Shown piece by piece: positions 5,601-5,662 of a stretch of DNA of 5,662 bases. The stretch's first letter is position 1. Every line of letters begins with the position of its first letter. The notes under the pieces were generated by a model. It did not search any database and was not told where the DNA came from. It saw only the letters and a program-made list of their open reading frames with translations. A program made the translations under genes and the position numbers. This stretch comes from Clostridiales bacterium (GTDB taxonomy: Bacteria > Bacillota > Clostridia > Oscillospirales > CAG-272): contig JAEEGW010000389.1 of NCBI GenBank assembly GCA_016280525.1, positions 1 through 5,662 on the forward strand. Direction: 5' to 3'.

Positions 5601-5662
5601 ATTATGCTCCTTCAATAGCTCTCCGCAACGCGGAACTTCCTCCGGAACTTCCCGCTCCCGAG
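2636..5662 (+). CDS. Large secreted modular repeat protein (3'-truncated by window end)
   Basis: The frame is open from ATG 2636 to the last base, giving at least 1009 residues with no stop; the C-terminus lies beyond the window. Residues 1-25 are a Sec signal peptide (KK, hydrophobic core, VSA before the likely cut). The rest is a chain of two module types. A modules (about 110-140 residues) carry a GW motif, then usually GY-IDGGDP, then usually GEHT: A1 30-155, A2 171-293, A3 449-586, A4 593-718, A5 728-858. B modules (about 143 residues) are at 294-437 and 859-1001 and share GPNCG, LYDED, GTYT, HFVLGSGTP and SGVCN. A Pro-rich linker follows A1 (156-168), and another begins after B2 at the window edge. 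The alternating short strands suggest Ig-like or jelly-roll beta-sandwiches (inference). I recognise no catalytic motif, membrane anchor or named family. A surface adhesin, carbohydrate-binding protein or scaffold is plausible. It has its own promoter and follows a terminator. Confidence 0.93.
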   Translation, partial: MKKLLAAILVIAMVFALATGTFVSAASVAIESLDRIYVNGGALFNGGADAWLAANEVKGKIETIGIFGWIILADNEMPASFGYKIDDGDPVPVADSVVYDQGILDATGNAYPNMRRDVFTADVSEVGLGEHTFTIAAWNEAGDVAYGKSFTFTQELAPGEEPPPPAPAIVGNSLDAWNYWYADGSLGGTPAVHRHGECVGFHIAGWFGYNYDAVAIGYRINGVETFVDGALRTPEAAVIAAGGEHATRYDMDGSFADLLIGANSFDIIVKLNDPDQSVLNLFSGIPAQIIPADDEAVWFFDPANYTTGYWIGPNCGYPDGSDITILFETPDSFDGVFEFAYASAAPDAAVINVNLYDEDDVLLETVTQTFNGDSYAATFFSKVYPAGTYTLQYEFAGGLHFVLGSGTPTDNEAVISGVCNNQYPDNGPAIALLKAEITHEPSVSTGQAALDNFQYDGAEIATGSKYIWINDPANRPTIDFVKGSVSEIYFRGWAQLNNPITGFGYMIDGTLYTNEFFVEERAAELAGAGFPGAQGYAVPVPVINLEPGEHTINIVAIDDIGEPVQIIKAKNGTDYPIALTFTVTEEAIPATLANMSFNTIRVDGELLCDVGNALDYCPITGDISTLGLRGWAFIANSTIDSMGYKIDGGDPVCSAAYIQERSDVWAAVGGDATTANGFDIEDIDVSGLEAGEHTITIVVKAADGSYVEVVDVPVVIERAPAVEHTIAGKSFDWYAKNGAFIATSGNVDKFVDDGTGIVYLHCGADVVGFMGWAALADEDIAYFAYAIDGGDPITDANNMFYDRAEELAANGIAHGFGYWIVFDYTALEVGEHSVTFYAVAADGTPVEFFSYNFDVQYMEDFTWLYDRATYTTGFWTGPNCGMPTGNVCIDFDAVEPFDAIYTAFFADNVPGALMRVDLYDEDGELLESVEQKFVHNDDGMVKFSKAYAAGTYTVDYVYIGETGHFVLGSGTPLDIDYVVSGVCNIEHADYAPSIALRNAELPPELPAPE
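2723..3100 (+). repeat. A module, copy 1
   Basis: Residues 30-155. It carries FGW (W69), GYKIDDGDPV and GEHT (E130-H131), ending in a strand FTFTQE. A linker with four consecutive prolines (156-168) separates it from copy 2. Confidence 0.7.
3146..3514 (+). repeat. A module, copy 2 (divergent)
   Basis: Residues 171-293. It keeps AGW (W206) and GYRINGVE but lacks the GEHT motif: the matching place reads GANSFDIIVK. It is the most degenerate copy and sits directly before B copy 1. Confidence 0.6.
3515..3946 (+). repeat. B module, copy 1
   Basis: Residues 294-437. Landmarks in order are TTGYW, GPNCG (C315), LYDED with LLETV, GTYT, HFVLGSGTP and SGVCN (C419), ending PAIALLKAEI. Each landmark recurs in the same order in copy 2. 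Confidence 0.8.
3980..4393 (+). repeat. A module, copy 3
   Basis: Residues 449-586. It has RGW (W493), GYMIDG and PGEHT (E549-H550). It is the longest copy, with an insertion near the final strands around KAKNGTDYP. Confidence 0.68.
4412..4789 (+). repeat. A module, copy 4
   Basis: Residues 593-718. It has RGW (W631), GYKIDGGDPV and AGEHT (E692-H693). With copies 1 and 5 it is the clearest representative of the module. The interval from Trp to the EH pair is 61 residues, the same as in copy 1. Confidence 0.72.
4817..5209 (+). repeat. A module, copy 5
   Basis: Residues 728-858. It has MGW (W772), AYAIDGGDPI and VGEHS (E831-H832), leading straight into B copy 2 with no obvious linker. Confidence 0.72.
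5210..5638 (+). repeat. B module, copy 2
   Basis: Residues 859-1001. It contains TTGFW, GPNCG (C880), LYDED with LLESV, GTYT, HFVLGSGTP and SGVCN (C983), ending PSIALRNAEL. The DNA for HFVLGSGTP differs from copy 1 at only 3 of 26 bases. It is followed by a Pro-rich stretch that runs off the window. Confidence 0.8.

Noticed and set aside
3515..5638. B module repeats as a mobile element or CRISPR-like array
   Set aside because: The copies are protein-coding domain duplications inside one frame, diverged in DNA and 1.7 kb apart, with no transposase or terminal repeats.

Overview
The window looks like a chromosomal fragment from a Gram-positive Clostridia-type bacterium, possibly an uncultured gut relative of the Ruminococcaceae/Oscillospiraceae. 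The evidence is near-perfect Shine-Dalgarno sequences, consensus sigma-A promoters, AT-rich intergenic DNA around coding DNA of moderate GC, frequent ATA isoleucine codons, two Sec signal peptides and a dockerin domain. The taxonomic placement is an inference.

All three genes read left to right. (1) Bases 1-963 hold the 3' part of plsX, the phosphate acyltransferase of phospholipid synthesis, lacking about 16 N-terminal residues because the window starts inside the gene. (2) After a 93-base gap with a textbook promoter (TTGACA, 17 bp, TATAAT) and a full TAAGGAGG ribosome binding site, bases 1057-2373 encode a 438-residue secreted protein that starts with TTG. It has a signal peptide, a predicted beta-propeller-like region, a Glu/Thr/Pro linker and a C-terminal type I dockerin with two intact calcium loops. 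A strong intrinsic terminator follows at 2412-2450. (3) A 262-base intergenic region contains that terminator, twin CAATATATTG palindromes, a second promoter with an extended -10 and a leader hairpin. From 2636 to the window end (at least 1009 residues, no stop) runs a large secreted protein built almost entirely from two kinds of repeated module in the order A-A-B-A-A-A-B.

The two secreted proteins each have their own promoter, and the terminator separates them, so they are probably independent transcripts that both supply the cell surface or extracellular space. The dockerin implies a cohesin-bearing partner encoded elsewhere. The large repeat protein has no catalytic motif I can recognise and is most likely a structural, adhesive or ligand-binding surface protein. 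Nothing links plsX to them functionally. I see no RNA genes, CRISPR array, insertion sequence or phage-like gene. The part I recognise least, and so the best candidate for something undescribed, is the repeated B module of the large protein with its conserved pair of cysteines.
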